A stretch of DNA of 64,000 bases from Paraburkholderia antibiotica (GTDB lineage Bacteria; Pseudomonadota; Gammaproteobacteria; Burkholderiales; Burkholderiaceae): positions 1 to 64,000 of the forward strand of contig NZ_JABBFZ010000024.1 in NCBI RefSeq assembly GCF_012927125.1, given 5' to 3'. Every line of letters starts with the position of its first letter. Position 1 is the first letter of the stretch. This document shows, one piece after another, positions 9,206 through 20,161 of this stretch. The translations under genes and the position numbers were made by a program. The notes beneath the pieces were generated by a model that ran no database searches, was not told the DNA's origin, and saw only the letters and a program-made list of their open reading frames with translations.

Positions 9206-11227
9206 ATGACGATTTCGCACGAGTACGTTCAGATGACATGTATCGAATCACCGCTCGACCTCGCCCGACTCGAAGACGAATGGTTCGAAGCGGACGGCTT
9301 CGGCGGCTTTGCGTCGGGCACGGTCGGCATGTTGCGCACGCGGCGCTATCACGCGTTGCTGCTTGCGGCGACGCGCGCGCCGGGCGGCCGCATGGTGCTG
9401 GTCAACGGCATCGAGGCGTGGGTCGAGGCGGGCGGGCAGCGCTATCCGCTGACGATGCAACGCTACGCGCCCGAGGTGATCTATCCGGACTTGCGCGGCA
9501 GTCTCGTGAGTTTCGACACGACACCGTGGCCGACGTGGCGCATCCGGCTCGATTCGCAAGCGACGGTGATCGCCGACGTGTTCGTCGGCAAGACGACGGG
9601 CGAAACGGTGTTGCGCTGGCGGCTCGAAGGCGGCAATGGTCTTGACGCGCCGATGCTGAAGGTCAGGCCGCTACTGTCGGGCCGCGATTATCATGCGCTG
9701 CACCATGAGAACCCCGCGTTCGACTTCACCGCGCAGGTCAGCGTCGACCGTTCGTGCGCGAGCTGGCAACCGTATCGCGGGCTGCCGGTCGTGCAGGCGG
9801 CGACTACCGGCGGCTACACGCATGCGCCGGACTGGTATCGCCACTTCCGCTACGTGCGCGAGCAGGAGCGCGGCCTCGACTGCGATGAAGATCTTGCCAC
9901 GCCCGGCGTATTCAGCTTCGATTTCGCGCGAGGCGAAGCGGTGATGATTCTCAGCGCGTCGGTCACGTCAGGCACGCCGGCCACGGCAGGTGTCAGCGAC
10001 ACGACCCGAACCGCCGCTCAAACCGCCGCCCGCGCCACTGACCTCGCCACCACGGAACGTGAGCGCCGCGCCGCGCTCGGCTCGCGCCTGCAACGTTCCG
10101 CCGATGCCTACGTGGTCACCCGCAACGAAGGCCGCACGATCCTCGCGGGCTTTCCGTGGTTCACCGACTGGGGCCGCGACACCTTCATCGCGATGCGCGG
10201 CTTGCTGATCGCGTCGAATCGCCTCGACGACGCCGAAGCGATCCTGCTCGAATGGTCGGGCACGCTGTCCGACGGCATGTTGCCGAACCGCTTCCCCGAC
10301 TATGGCGACGCGCCCGAATACAACTCGGTCGACGCATCGTTGTGGTTCGTCGTCGCGGTTCACGACTATCTGGCGACGCGCCATGCGAGCGACGCGACCC
10401 GCGCGCATCTGCAGCAGGCCGCCGAAGCGATCCTCACCGGCTACACCAACGGCACGCGCTTCGGCATCGGCGTCTGCACCGACGACGGCCTGCTGCGCGC
10501 CGGCATCCCCGGCGTGCAACTGACGTGGATGGACGCGAAGGTCGGCGACTGGGTCGTCACGCCGCGCATCGGCAAACCGGTCGAGGTGCAGGCGCTGTGG
10601 ATCAACGCGCTGCGCATCGCGTCGGCATGGAACCCGCAGTGGCGCGAGCCGGCCGAACGCGCGACGCTCGCGTTCCGCCAGCGCTTCGTCGATGTCGATA
10701 CCCAGGCGCTGTTCGACAACGTCGACGTCGATCACGTGGCGGGCCGGGTGGATCGCGCGGTTCGGCCGAACCAGATCTTCGCGGTCGGCGGACTGCCTTT
10801 TCCACTGCTCGAAGGCGCGGCGGCGCGCGCGGTGGTGAGCCAGGTCGAAGCGCAACTGCTGACGCCGCTCGGCTTGCGCTCGCTCGCGCCGTCCGATTCC
10901 GCGTATCGAGGACACTACGGCGGCGCGCCGCTCGAACGCGATGGCGCCTATCATCAGGGCACCGTGTGGTTGTGGCTGATCGGCCCGTTCGTCGAAGCAT
11001 GGCTGCGGGTCAATGGTGCCACTAGCGAAAACGTCGCGCAGGCGCGTGCGCGTTTTCTCGCGCCGCTCTACGCGCATCTCGATCGCGCGGGCCTCGATCA
11101 TCTGTCCGAGATCGCCGACGGCGACGCGCCGCATGCGCCCGCCGGCACACCGTTCCAGGCGTGGTCGCTTGGCGAATTGCTGCGCGTCGAGAGTCTGCTG
11201 GCGCGCGTCGAGCACGGCGGCGCGTAA
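9206..11227 (+). CDS. Glycogen debranching enzyme-like amylo-alpha-1,6-glucosidase
   Basis: 673 residues. An N-terminal GDE_N-type domain (about 10-235) starts with EWFEADGFGGFASGT and is followed by an (alpha/alpha)6 barrel (about 280-665) of the GH133/archaeal-type amylo-1,6-glucosidase, with FPWFTDWGRDTFIAMRG and MLPNRFPDYGDAPEYNSVD carrying the acidic catalytic region. It would hydrolyse alpha-1,6-linked glucose from limit dextrin, releasing free glucose. It heads a co-directional set with the GH63-type gene (51 bases downstream), zwf and polyphosphate glucokinase. No good ribosome-binding site marks the start; ATG 9206 and ATG 9233 are both possible. Confidence 0.88.
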   Translation: MTISHEYVQMTCIESPLDLARLEDEWFEADGFGGFASGTVGMLRTRRYHALLLAATRAPGGRMVLVNGIEAWVEAGGQRYPLTMQRYAPEVIYPDLRGSLVSFDTTPWPTWRIRLDSQATVIADVFVGKTTGETVLRWRLEGGNGLDAPMLKVRPLLSGRDYHALHHENPAFDFTAQVSVDRSCASWQPYRGLPVVQAATTGGYTHAPDWYRHFRYVREQERGLDCDEDLATPGVFSFDFARGEAVMILSASVTSGTPATAGVSDTTRTAAQTAARATDLATTERERRAALGSRLQRSADAYVVTRNEGRTILAGFPWFTDWGRDTFIAMRGLLIASNRLDDAEAILLEWSGTLSDGMLPNRFPDYGDAPEYNSVDASLWFVVAVHDYLATRHASDATRAHLQQAAEAILTGYTNGTRFGIGVCTDDGLLRAGIPGVQLTWMDAKVGDWVVTPRIGKPVEVQALWINALRIASAWNPQWREPAERATLAFRQRFVDVDTQALFDNVDVDHVAGRVDRAVRPNQIFAVGGLPFPLLEGAAARAVVSQVEAQLLTPLGLRSLAPSDSAYRGHYGGAPLERDGAYHQGTVWLWLIGPFVEAWLRVNGATSENVAQARARFLAPLYAHLDRAGLDHLSEIADGDAPHAPAGTPFQAWSLGELLRVESLLARVEHGGA

Positions 11228-11278
11228 ACCGCGCTACGATGTGGGTCCCACCGCCAGGCCTGCTGCAAGGACGTCCTC

Positions 11279-14116
<2,838 letters not shown>

Positions 14117-14239
14117 CACACGCTCATGCGCTCGCGCGAAGTGACGCACGCGAACGCGATTGAACTGTGTGGCGCCGCGCGCGGTCTTTCACGTATCGCC
14201 ACGCCATTCCCGTGGCTTGCCAAGGTCCAAGTGAATCCT

Positions 14240-15859
14240 ATGTCGACTACACCGAATCCCCCCGCTTCTTCCGCCCAGACCGGCGCCACGCCCGCACCGA
14301 GTTGCAAGGTCAGCGCAAGTCCGCACGATGCGTTGCCGTCGCCGGCCGGCAAAAAGCCGGCGCCGCCGTGCACGCTGGTGATCTTCGGCGCGGGCGGCGA
14401 CCTGACCAAACGTCTGCTGATGCCGGCGCTCTACAACCTCGCGGTCGACGGCCTGCTCGACGACGGCATGAAGATTGTCGGCGTCAATCACGGCGAGCGC
14501 GAAACCAGCCAGTGGGTCGACGATCTGCATACCGCGCTGCAACAGTTCGCCGCCGACAAGGCCAGCACCTTCCACGCCGGCAAGCTCGACGACAACGCGT
14601 GGAACTGGGTCGCGCAGCGGCTCGAATACATGGCCGGCGAATTCGAAACCGACGACACGTTCGCGAAGCTCAAGCAGAAGCTCGATCGGCAGCCGGGCGG
14701 CAATGTGATCTTCTATCTCGCGGTCGGCGCGCGCTTTTTCAAACCGATCTCCGAACGTCTCGGCAAGGCCGGTTTGCTGAAGGAAAGCGATGACGGCAAG
14801 GGCGGTTTTCGCCGTCTCGTGATCGAGAAGCCGTTCGGCACCGATCTCGCGTCGGCGCGCGATCTGAACGCGCATATCCTGCAGTACGCGAGCGAATCGC
14901 AGATCTATCGCATCGATCATTTTCTCGGCAAGGACACCGTGCAGAGCATCCTCGCGGTGCGCTTCGCGAATGCGCTGTTCGAGCCGATCTGGCGGCGCGA
15001 GTACATCGACAGCGTGCAGATCACGGCGGCGGAGACGATCGGCGTTGAAGGGCGCGGCCGGTTTTACGAGCAGACCGGCGCGTTTCGCGACATGGTGCCG
15101 AACCATCTGTTCCAGCTGCTCGGCATGGTCGCGATGGAGCCGCCGAATTCGTTCGACGCCGAAGCCGTGCGCGACAAGAAGGCCGACCTGTTCGACGCGA
15201 TCCAGCCGCTCACGCCTGAGGACGTCGTGTTCGGCCAGTACGAAAAGGGTCCGGCCGGCATCGGCTATCGCGAGGAGCCGGACGTCGCGGTGGATAGCGC
15301 AACGGAAACCTATGCGGCGGCGCGCGTGTTCGTCGAGAACTGGCGCTGGGCCGGCGTGCCGTTTTATCTGCGCACCGGCAAGCGGCTCGCCGCGCGCCGC
15401 ACCGAAATTTCGGTGCAGCTGAAGCCGGTGCCGTTTCGCCTGTTCCGCGACACGCCGGTCGATGCGTTGACGCCGAATGTGCTGACCTTGCGCATCGATC
15501 CCGCGCACGGCACGAGCTTCGACTTCAACGTGAAGACGCCGGGGCCGGTGATGCAGATCGGCGCGGTGAAGTCGTCGTTCGATTACAACGACTTCTTCGC
15601 GGAGCACGCGAACGTCGGCTACGAGACGCTGCTGTACGACTGCATGCTCGGCGACGAAACGTTGTTCCAGCGCGCCGACAGCATCGAGACGAGCTGGCGC
15701 GCGGTCGACGACGTGCTGCATCCGAAGGGCGGCGGCGCAGTCGCGGTGCACGGTTATGCGGCGGGCAGCGAAGGGCCGGCCGAAGCCGATGCGCTGCTCG
15801 CGCGCGACGGACACGCATGGCGGCCGCTGCAACAGGCCGCGCCGCGCAGCAAGGCATAG
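14240..15859 (+). CDS. zwf: Glucose-6-phosphate 1-dehydrogenase
   Basis: 539 residues. It oxidises glucose-6-phosphate to 6-phosphogluconolactone with NADP+ or NAD+, the entry to the Entner-Doudoroff and pentose phosphate routes. It has the nucleotide-binding motif FGAGGDLTKRLLMPALYNL (about residues 50-68) and the active-site block RIDHFLGKDTVQ. A Pro/Ala-rich extension of about 45 residues precedes the conserved domain. ATG 14240 is the simple start, but AAGG at 14222-14225 would fit the in-frame GTG at 14231 better. It is cotranscribed in layout with the two glucosidase genes before it and the glucokinase after it (56 bases). Burkholderiales often carry more than one zwf, so this may be a paralogue. 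Confidence 0.95.
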   Translation: MSTTPNPPASSAQTGATPAPSCKVSASPHDALPSPAGKKPAPPCTLVIFGAGGDLTKRLLMPALYNLAVDGLLDDGMKIVGVNHGERETSQWVDDLHTALQQFAADKASTFHAGKLDDNAWNWVAQRLEYMAGEFETDDTFAKLKQKLDRQPGGNVIFYLAVGARFFKPISERLGKAGLLKESDDGKGGFRRLVIEKPFGTDLASARDLNAHILQYASESQIYRIDHFLGKDTVQSILAVRFANALFEPIWRREYIDSVQITAAETIGVEGRGRFYEQTGAFRDMVPNHLFQLLGMVAMEPPNSFDAEAVRDKKADLFDAIQPLTPEDVVFGQYEKGPAGIGYREEPDVAVDSATETYAAARVFVENWRWAGVPFYLRTGKRLAARRTEISVQLKPVPFRLFRDTPVDALTPNVLTLRIDPAHGTSFDFNVKTPGPVMQIGAVKSSFDYNDFFAEHANVGYETLLYDCMLGDETLFQRADSIETSWRAVDDVLHPKGGGAVAVHGYAAGSEGPAEADALLARDGHAWRPLQQAAPRSKA

Positions 15860-15915
15860 CAACACCTACGCAATCACATTCACGCAACCGCATTCGCACA
15901 CATTCAGGGGACACC

Positions 15916-16800
15916 GTGGCCACACGCAAGACGAGCGCAGTACCGCGCAAGACCGGCAAGCCGGGCGCAGCAAAACCGGGAGCAGCAAAACCGGCCGCGG
16001 CAAAGCGGAGCGCAGCGCGCAGCAGCGCCGAACACATTCTCGCGATCGACGTCGGCGGCACCGGCCTGAAGGCCGCGATCATCGACGCCGACGGCAACAT
16101 GAAGACCGAACGCGTACGCGTGGCGACGCCGCATCCGTGCACGCCGGATCAACTGGTGGATGCGCTGGCGACGCTGGTTGCGCCGCTCGTCGAGCAGGCG
16201 CGGCCGACGCTGATGTCGATCGGCTTTCCGGGCGTGGTGCGCGACAACCGCATCCTGACCGCGCCGCATTTCGGCGTCGAAGGCTGGCACGACATTCCGC
16301 TCGCGGACACGCTCGCGCAGCGCCTCGGCGGCCTGCCGGTGCGCATGATCAACGATGCGGAGATGCAGGGCTTCGCGGCGATCGAAGGACATGGCCTCGA
16401 ATTCGTGCTGACGCTCGGCACGGGCGCGGGCACCGCGATGTTCCGCGACGGCGAGTTGATGCCGCATCTCGAACTCGCGCATCATCCGGTCAGCAAGAAG
16501 GGCGTCGCGTACGACGAATACATCGGCGATGCCGCGCGCGAGAAGATCGGCAACAAGCGCTGGAACCGGCGCGTCGAGAAGGTGATCGGCATTCTGGATT
16601 CGCTCGTCAACTACGACAAGCTGTGGATCGGCGGCGGCAACGCGGCGCGTCTGAAGTTCGAGCTGCCGCCGCACGTCGCGACCGTGTCGAACGATGCAGG
16701 GATCGAGGGCGGCGCGCGTCTGTGGCATCCGCTGTCGGTGCGCGAGACGCGGCAGTTTCCGGAGGCGATGGAGAAGACGGGGCGGTTTAAGGTGAAGTGA
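15916..16800 (+). CDS. ppgK: Polyphosphate glucokinase (ROK family)
   Basis: 294 residues. It phosphorylates glucose using polyphosphate (and often ATP) to give glucose-6-phosphate, the substrate of the zwf product encoded just upstream. Seen in the sequence: phosphate-1 motif LAIDVGGTGLKAAIID, the MINDAEMQGFAAIEG glucose-binding region, LGTGAGTAMFRDGEL, and IGGGNAARL near the C-terminus. The first 35 residues are a Lys/Ala/Pro repeat (KPGAAKPGAAKPAAAK) that is not part of the kinase fold and might bind polyphosphate or nucleic acid; this is inference. The GTG start is chosen because AGGGGA (15906-15911) lies just upstream; the longer frame back to 15817 overlaps zwf. Confidence 0.92.
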   Translation: MATRKTSAVPRKTGKPGAAKPGAAKPAAAKRSAARSSAEHILAIDVGGTGLKAAIIDADGNMKTERVRVATPHPCTPDQLVDALATLVAPLVEQARPTLMSIGFPGVVRDNRILTAPHFGVEGWHDIPLADTLAQRLGGLPVRMINDAEMQGFAAIEGHGLEFVLTLGTGAGTAMFRDGELMPHLELAHHPVSKKGVAYDEYIGDAAREKIGNKRWNRRVEKVIGILDSLVNYDKLWIGGGNAARLKFELPPHVATVSNDAGIEGGARLWHPLSVRETRQFPEAMEKTGRFKVK

Positions 16801-16883
16801 GGGGGCTGATTGCGCGCGGTGACTAATTTAGGTGTGGCTTCTGGGCGAGGCCATCCTCTTCGCCCATTACTTTCGCGCCCGGT

Positions 16884-17363
16884 CTAATGGCCGGCCTCGG
16901 TCGTATTCGCTTGCAGGCGGAACGTCTTGCCGTCGAACACGTAATAGTGGGTTCCGTGTTCGTTACTTTCGTTGCGGCTGCCATGTACGATAAGCAAGCA
17001 ACTGTCGGCTCGATACGCCAGAGGCTCGGTAATATTTATCGGCCAATCGGAAACCGAAAACGGCAAGGATATGACGCGGCCTGAGTTCGCATCGATAGCT
17101 GCAGCCATCACGCATCCGGCGCCACAACCCCAGGTAGCGAGAACGTAGTGACCTGCGAAGTTGACAGGTCCCTTTGCCGAATCAAAAATAGTAGCGGCGT
17201 ATTTTCGTGCTTTCGCATCCGTGAAAGTCAGGCGCGGCACAGCAGCGTGCATCGATTCAACAGCGACGGAGCAATCTTCAAATTTGGGGAGCGATTTCGC
17301 ATAGGCCAAACTGGATGCAGCCCCGAGCATTAATGTGGAAAAGAGCCAGGATGAAACTCGCAT
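16884..17363 (-). CDS. Secreted protein, candidate periplasmic immunity partner
   Basis: 159 residues with a signal peptide (MRVSSWLFSTLMLGAASSLAYA). The mature domain has a recurring uncharacterised pattern, NFAGHYVLATWGCGAGC, followed by beta-rich sequence and the YYVFDGKTFRLQ ending. The start at 17363 is four bases after the stop codon of the lysozyme-fold gene, so the two are translationally linked. Local GC is lower than around it. Proteins of this look also occur alone in other genomes (memory, not checked), so an immunity role is inferred from context only: a periplasmic protein coupled to a peptidoglycan-active enzyme would suit protection. Confidence 0.55.
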   Translation of the reverse strand: MRVSSWLFSTLMLGAASSLAYAKSLPKFEDCSVAVESMHAAVPRLTFTDAKARKYAATIFDSAKGPVNFAGHYVLATWGCGAGCVMAAAIDANSGRVISLPFSVSDWPINITEPLAYRADSCLLIVHGSRNESNEHGTHYYVFDGKTFRLQANTTEAGH

Positions 17364-17367
17364 TGTT

Positions 17368-17754
17368 TTAATACCAGTGGTGTTGCTGCCAGAATGCTCT
17401 GGCCATATGTGCGGAGTGGTAACGACCGTAAATGTAATGTATACCGCCTTGGCATTCTTCCTTCGCATTACCGAACGATGCCTCTCCTCGGGGGTTCAAG
17501 CTGTATTGCGCGCGTAGCAATTGAAACAGGCCGCGTGCGGTCGAACTTCCATTGCGGGCATCGACGATACCACTGGACTCCTGAGCCATGATCCATAGTA
17601 GGTCGTTGAGATCTGAGTCTGGAACACGTTCGATGCGCATGGCGTCTCTCAGCGCGTTCTGAACCGTACGGGGCACAATGCTCGTCGATTTCTCGTTCCA
17701 TCGTTGCGGCGCAGGTTTCGTAGGACGGTGCGAGTGAGCATGATTTGTAGGCAT
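17368..17754 (-). CDS. Lysozyme-fold/lytic transglycosylase-like protein, candidate antibacterial effector
   Basis: 128 residues. The C-terminal 80 form a small SLT/lysozyme-like domain: the catalytic Glu is E59 in LLWIMAQESSG, followed by SSTARGLFQLLRAQYSLNP (substrate-binding Gly-Leu-Phe-Gln) and a conserved ending GGIHYIYGRYHSAHMARAFW. There is no signal peptide, so the protein either stays in the cytosol or is delivered by another system. In my memory this domain version sits at the C-termini of type VI secretion or other polymorphic effectors. Here it stands alone with a short basic N-terminus, coupled to a secreted partner gene. Residues upstream of M at 17754 are not domain-like. No secretion gene is nearby. 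Confidence 0.65.
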   Translation of the reverse strand: MPTNHAHSHRPTKPAPQRWNEKSTSIVPRTVQNALRDAMRIERVPDSDLNDLLWIMAQESSGIVDARNGSSTARGLFQLLRAQYSLNPRGEASFGNAKEECQGGIHYIYGRYHSAHMARAFWQQHHWY

Positions 17755-18024
17755 GCAAATGATCCTGAGTTTGTAGAGACGGGGTGTACGAGAGGAAACA
17801 GTCAATCGTGTAGGAGAGCTAGTTGTTTGTACCGAATAGCTCCATGTGAAATATGCCGTCTATTCCGTCTCAAAACAATGCTGCCGTGATGGTTACGGTA
17901 TGTGCTGCAATAAGGTGCACTAATCACTAGGACTTGGCTTACGGCCGACGTTTTTTAGGCCACATACTAATAAATGCTGCTGTGACGTTTCTTTCAACAG
18001 GCCCTCCCGGCCCGGAGACCAACC

Positions 18025-18591
18025 ATGCCCAACCTCAACCTGAACCTCGCCCGGCGCCTGCTCTCCGTCGTCACCTGCGCGCTGCTCGCGTACGCGAGCG
18101 CGTACGCGTACGCGGTGCAGGCGTTCACCGTGACTGCCACAGGCCTTGCCGACGGCGGCACGCTCGATTCGAGCCATGCGGCGAGCGCCAATAATTGCGG
18201 TGGCGGCGACGTGTCGCCGGCGTTGCAGTGGCATAACGTGCCGGCCGGCACGAAGAGTTTCGCGGTGGTGATCACCGATCCCGATGGCGCGAAGGGCCTC
18301 GGCGTCGTGCACTGGATCGTCTACGGCATCGCGCCGACGGCGTCCGGACTCGCGGCGGGCGAGGCCGCGCCGGCGGGCAGCGTCGCGGGCACGAACAGTA
18401 CCGGCGGCACCGGTTATCACGGGCCGTGTCCGCCGGTCGGTGAAGTACCGCATCACTACGTGGTGCAGGTCTATGCGCTCGATCTGCCGCCCGACGCGTT
18501 GCCGGCCGGCCTGACACGCGACGCGTTCTTCTCCGCGGTCAAGGGTCATGTGCTCGCGGCGACGAGCACGGTGTTGCGATACGGGCGTTGA
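18025..18591 (+). CDS. Exported YbhB/YbcL-type PEBP family protein
   Basis: 188 residues with a signal peptide (cleavage after about residue 30, AYAYA-VQ). The PEBP fold is shown by DVSPALQWHNVPAGTKSFAV, ITDPDGAKGLGVVHWIVYGI and GYHGPCPPVGEVPHHY, the last two forming the anion-binding pocket. The family is related to Raf kinase inhibitor proteins; its bacterial role is unclear, with suggestions of lipid or small-anion binding. It stands alone and is convergent with the aldo/keto reductase gene. Confidence 0.9.
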   Translation: MPNLNLNLARRLLSVVTCALLAYASAYAYAVQAFTVTATGLADGGTLDSSHAASANNCGGGDVSPALQWHNVPAGTKSFAVVITDPDGAKGLGVVHWIVYGIAPTASGLAAGEAAPAGSVAGTNSTGGTGYHGPCPPVGEVPHHYVVQVYALDLPPDALPAGLTRDAFFSAVKGHVLAATSTVLRYGR

Positions 18592-18658
18592 AGATTGCTG
18601 CGCGCGGTTGACGTAACGAGTAACCAGTAACGCGCTGCAAGCCCCTCGTTAGCGCCGC

Positions 18659-18679
18659 AGCCGCGTCAATGACGCGGCT
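18659..18679. terminator. Perfect palindrome between convergent genes
   Basis: AGCCGCGTCA, one base, TGACGCGGCT: a perfect 10-bp inverted repeat centred at 18669 between the PEBP gene and the convergent aldo/keto reductase gene. There is no T-run, so it is either a weak or Rho-assisted terminator or a protein-binding palindrome. Position favours a terminator. Confidence 0.5.
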
Positions 18680-18696
18680 CGCAGCTCACACCTCAC

Positions 18697-19692
18697 TCAG
18701 CGCGCCGCATCGCCCCAACGATACTGCACGCTCGCATCGTCGAGCTTCGCCTTCAGTGTGTCGTCGAGCGTGTAGTCGGCGGCCGCGAGCGTGTCGCTCA
18801 ATTGCTCGGCGCGGCTCGCGCCGATGATCGCCGACGTGATCAGCGGATTCGCGAGCACCCACGCGAGCGACACTTTCGTCAGCGACTCGCCGGTCGGCGC
18901 GACGATCTCCTTCAACTGCCCGATCGTTTCGAACTCGCGCTCGTGCCAGTAGCGCTGCTGATACATCTCTCCCGCCTTGCCGACGCTCGCGGTGAAACGT
19001 CCGTCGGCGGGCTTCGCATCGTGTTGGTGCTTGCCGGTCAGCAGGCCGCCCGCGAGCGGGTTATACGGCATCACCGCCAACTGTTCCTCGGCGGCGAGCG
19101 GCAGCAGTTCGCGCTCGATCTGCCGGAACAGCAGGTTGTAGCGCGGCTGAACCGACACGAAGCGCGCGACGCGCAGCACGTCCGCGCGTCCCAGCGCCCG
19201 CGCGAGCCGGTAGGCGAGAAAGTTCGACACGCCGATATAGCGCGCCTTGCCTGAGCGCACGATCACGTCGAGCGCTTCGAGCGTTTCGTCGAGCGGCGTC
19301 TTCGCGTCGTCGGAATGCAGCTGGTACAGATCGACGTAATCGGTGCCGAGGCGGCGCAGCGATGCATCGATCGCGTCGAGCAGATGTTTGCGCGATGCGC
19401 CCTGGTCCCATGCCGTGGGCCCCATCTTGCCGACCGCCTTGGTCGCGACGATAAAGCGCTCGCGCTTGCCCTTCAACCAGCGTCCGACGATTTCTTCCGT
19501 GCGTCCCGCCAGATCCTCGCCGCCGCCGAGCGGATAGACGTTGGCGGTATCGATGAAGTTGACGCCCGCGTCCGCGGCCGTGTCGAGAATGCGCTGCGAG
19601 GCGGCTTCCTCGGTTTGCAGGCCGAAGGTCATGGTGCCGAGACACAGGCGAGAAACAGTCAGGCCGGTACGGCCGAATTGGCGGTATTGCAT
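18697..19692 (-). CDS. Aldo/keto reductase
   Basis: 331 residues, full-length NADP(H)-dependent TIM-barrel oxidoreductase. The catalytic tetrad is visible as D48 and Y53 in FIDTANVYPLGGG, K85 in IVATKAVGKMG and H126 in YQLHSDD. The C-terminal cofactor-binding region (VSLAWVLANPLITSAIIGA) is intact. The sequence is of the YajO/Tas-like or beta-subunit-like group that reduces aldehydes and ketones; the substrate is not predictable. It is a single gene; its upstream region is the 469-base AT-rich stretch that also carries the Fur box of the receptor gene. Confidence 0.93.
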   Translation of the reverse strand: MQYRQFGRTGLTVSRLCLGTMTFGLQTEEAASQRILDTAADAGVNFIDTANVYPLGGGEDLAGRTEEIVGRWLKGKRERFIVATKAVGKMGPTAWDQGASRKHLLDAIDASLRRLGTDYVDLYQLHSDDAKTPLDETLEALDVIVRSGKARYIGVSNFLAYRLARALGRADVLRVARFVSVQPRYNLLFRQIERELLPLAAEEQLAVMPYNPLAGGLLTGKHQHDAKPADGRFTASVGKAGEMYQQRYWHEREFETIGQLKEIVAPTGESLTKVSLAWVLANPLITSAIIGASRAEQLSDTLAAADYTLDDTLKAKLDDASVQYRWGDAAR

Positions 19693-20161
19693 GAATCGAC
19701 TCCAGAAGGATGGGAGAACGCGCTTGCTCGAAGAGGTCGCGGCGACAGTGTTGTAAAAAGGATAAACGGAGTTCTGATTCCGTGTGCGCAGGTGTTTTTA
19801 ATGTTTGTTATTTAATTGAAAGATTTTCCGTAATGATCGACTAAATAAACGTCTTGCTGTCATTCGGCTTATAAAGATTACGTATTTCAATCTGTAATGA
19901 TCTGATGAAAATAAGCAGATTTAAATTACATATTGCCTACGTTAGTAAAATGCCGAAATAAATCCATTACGCCACGTAATGCACGCCGCGATTGATACCC
20001 CTTTATGCGTGTGGAATGATAGCGATTCTCATTTAAACCTAGCCAGCCATCCCGTCATCTCCGTGTCGACAAAGGAGAGCGGCAGCCAGCCACTTGCGGC
20101 TTAGTCATGAATTCCGTGTCAGATATGCGGATTCGGCAAGCGCATTTCTGACGGGATTTCC
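19693..20161. other. AT-rich divergent promoter region
   Basis: 469 bases without a gene between the aldo/keto reductase and the siderophore receptor. The section 19790-19980 is markedly AT-rich compared with the flanks. It holds the Fur box at 20015-20033 and presumably promoters in both directions. Confidence 0.6.
20015..20033 (+). promoter_or_regulatory. Fur box
   Basis: AATGATAGCGATTCTCATT matches the 19-bp Fur consensus (GATAATGATAATCATTATC) well, with the two AATGAT/CTCATT half-sites intact. It lies 129 bases upstream of the TonB-dependent receptor gene, consistent with repression of the whole receptor-hydroxylase-PepSY unit when iron is sufficient. Confidence 0.8.
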
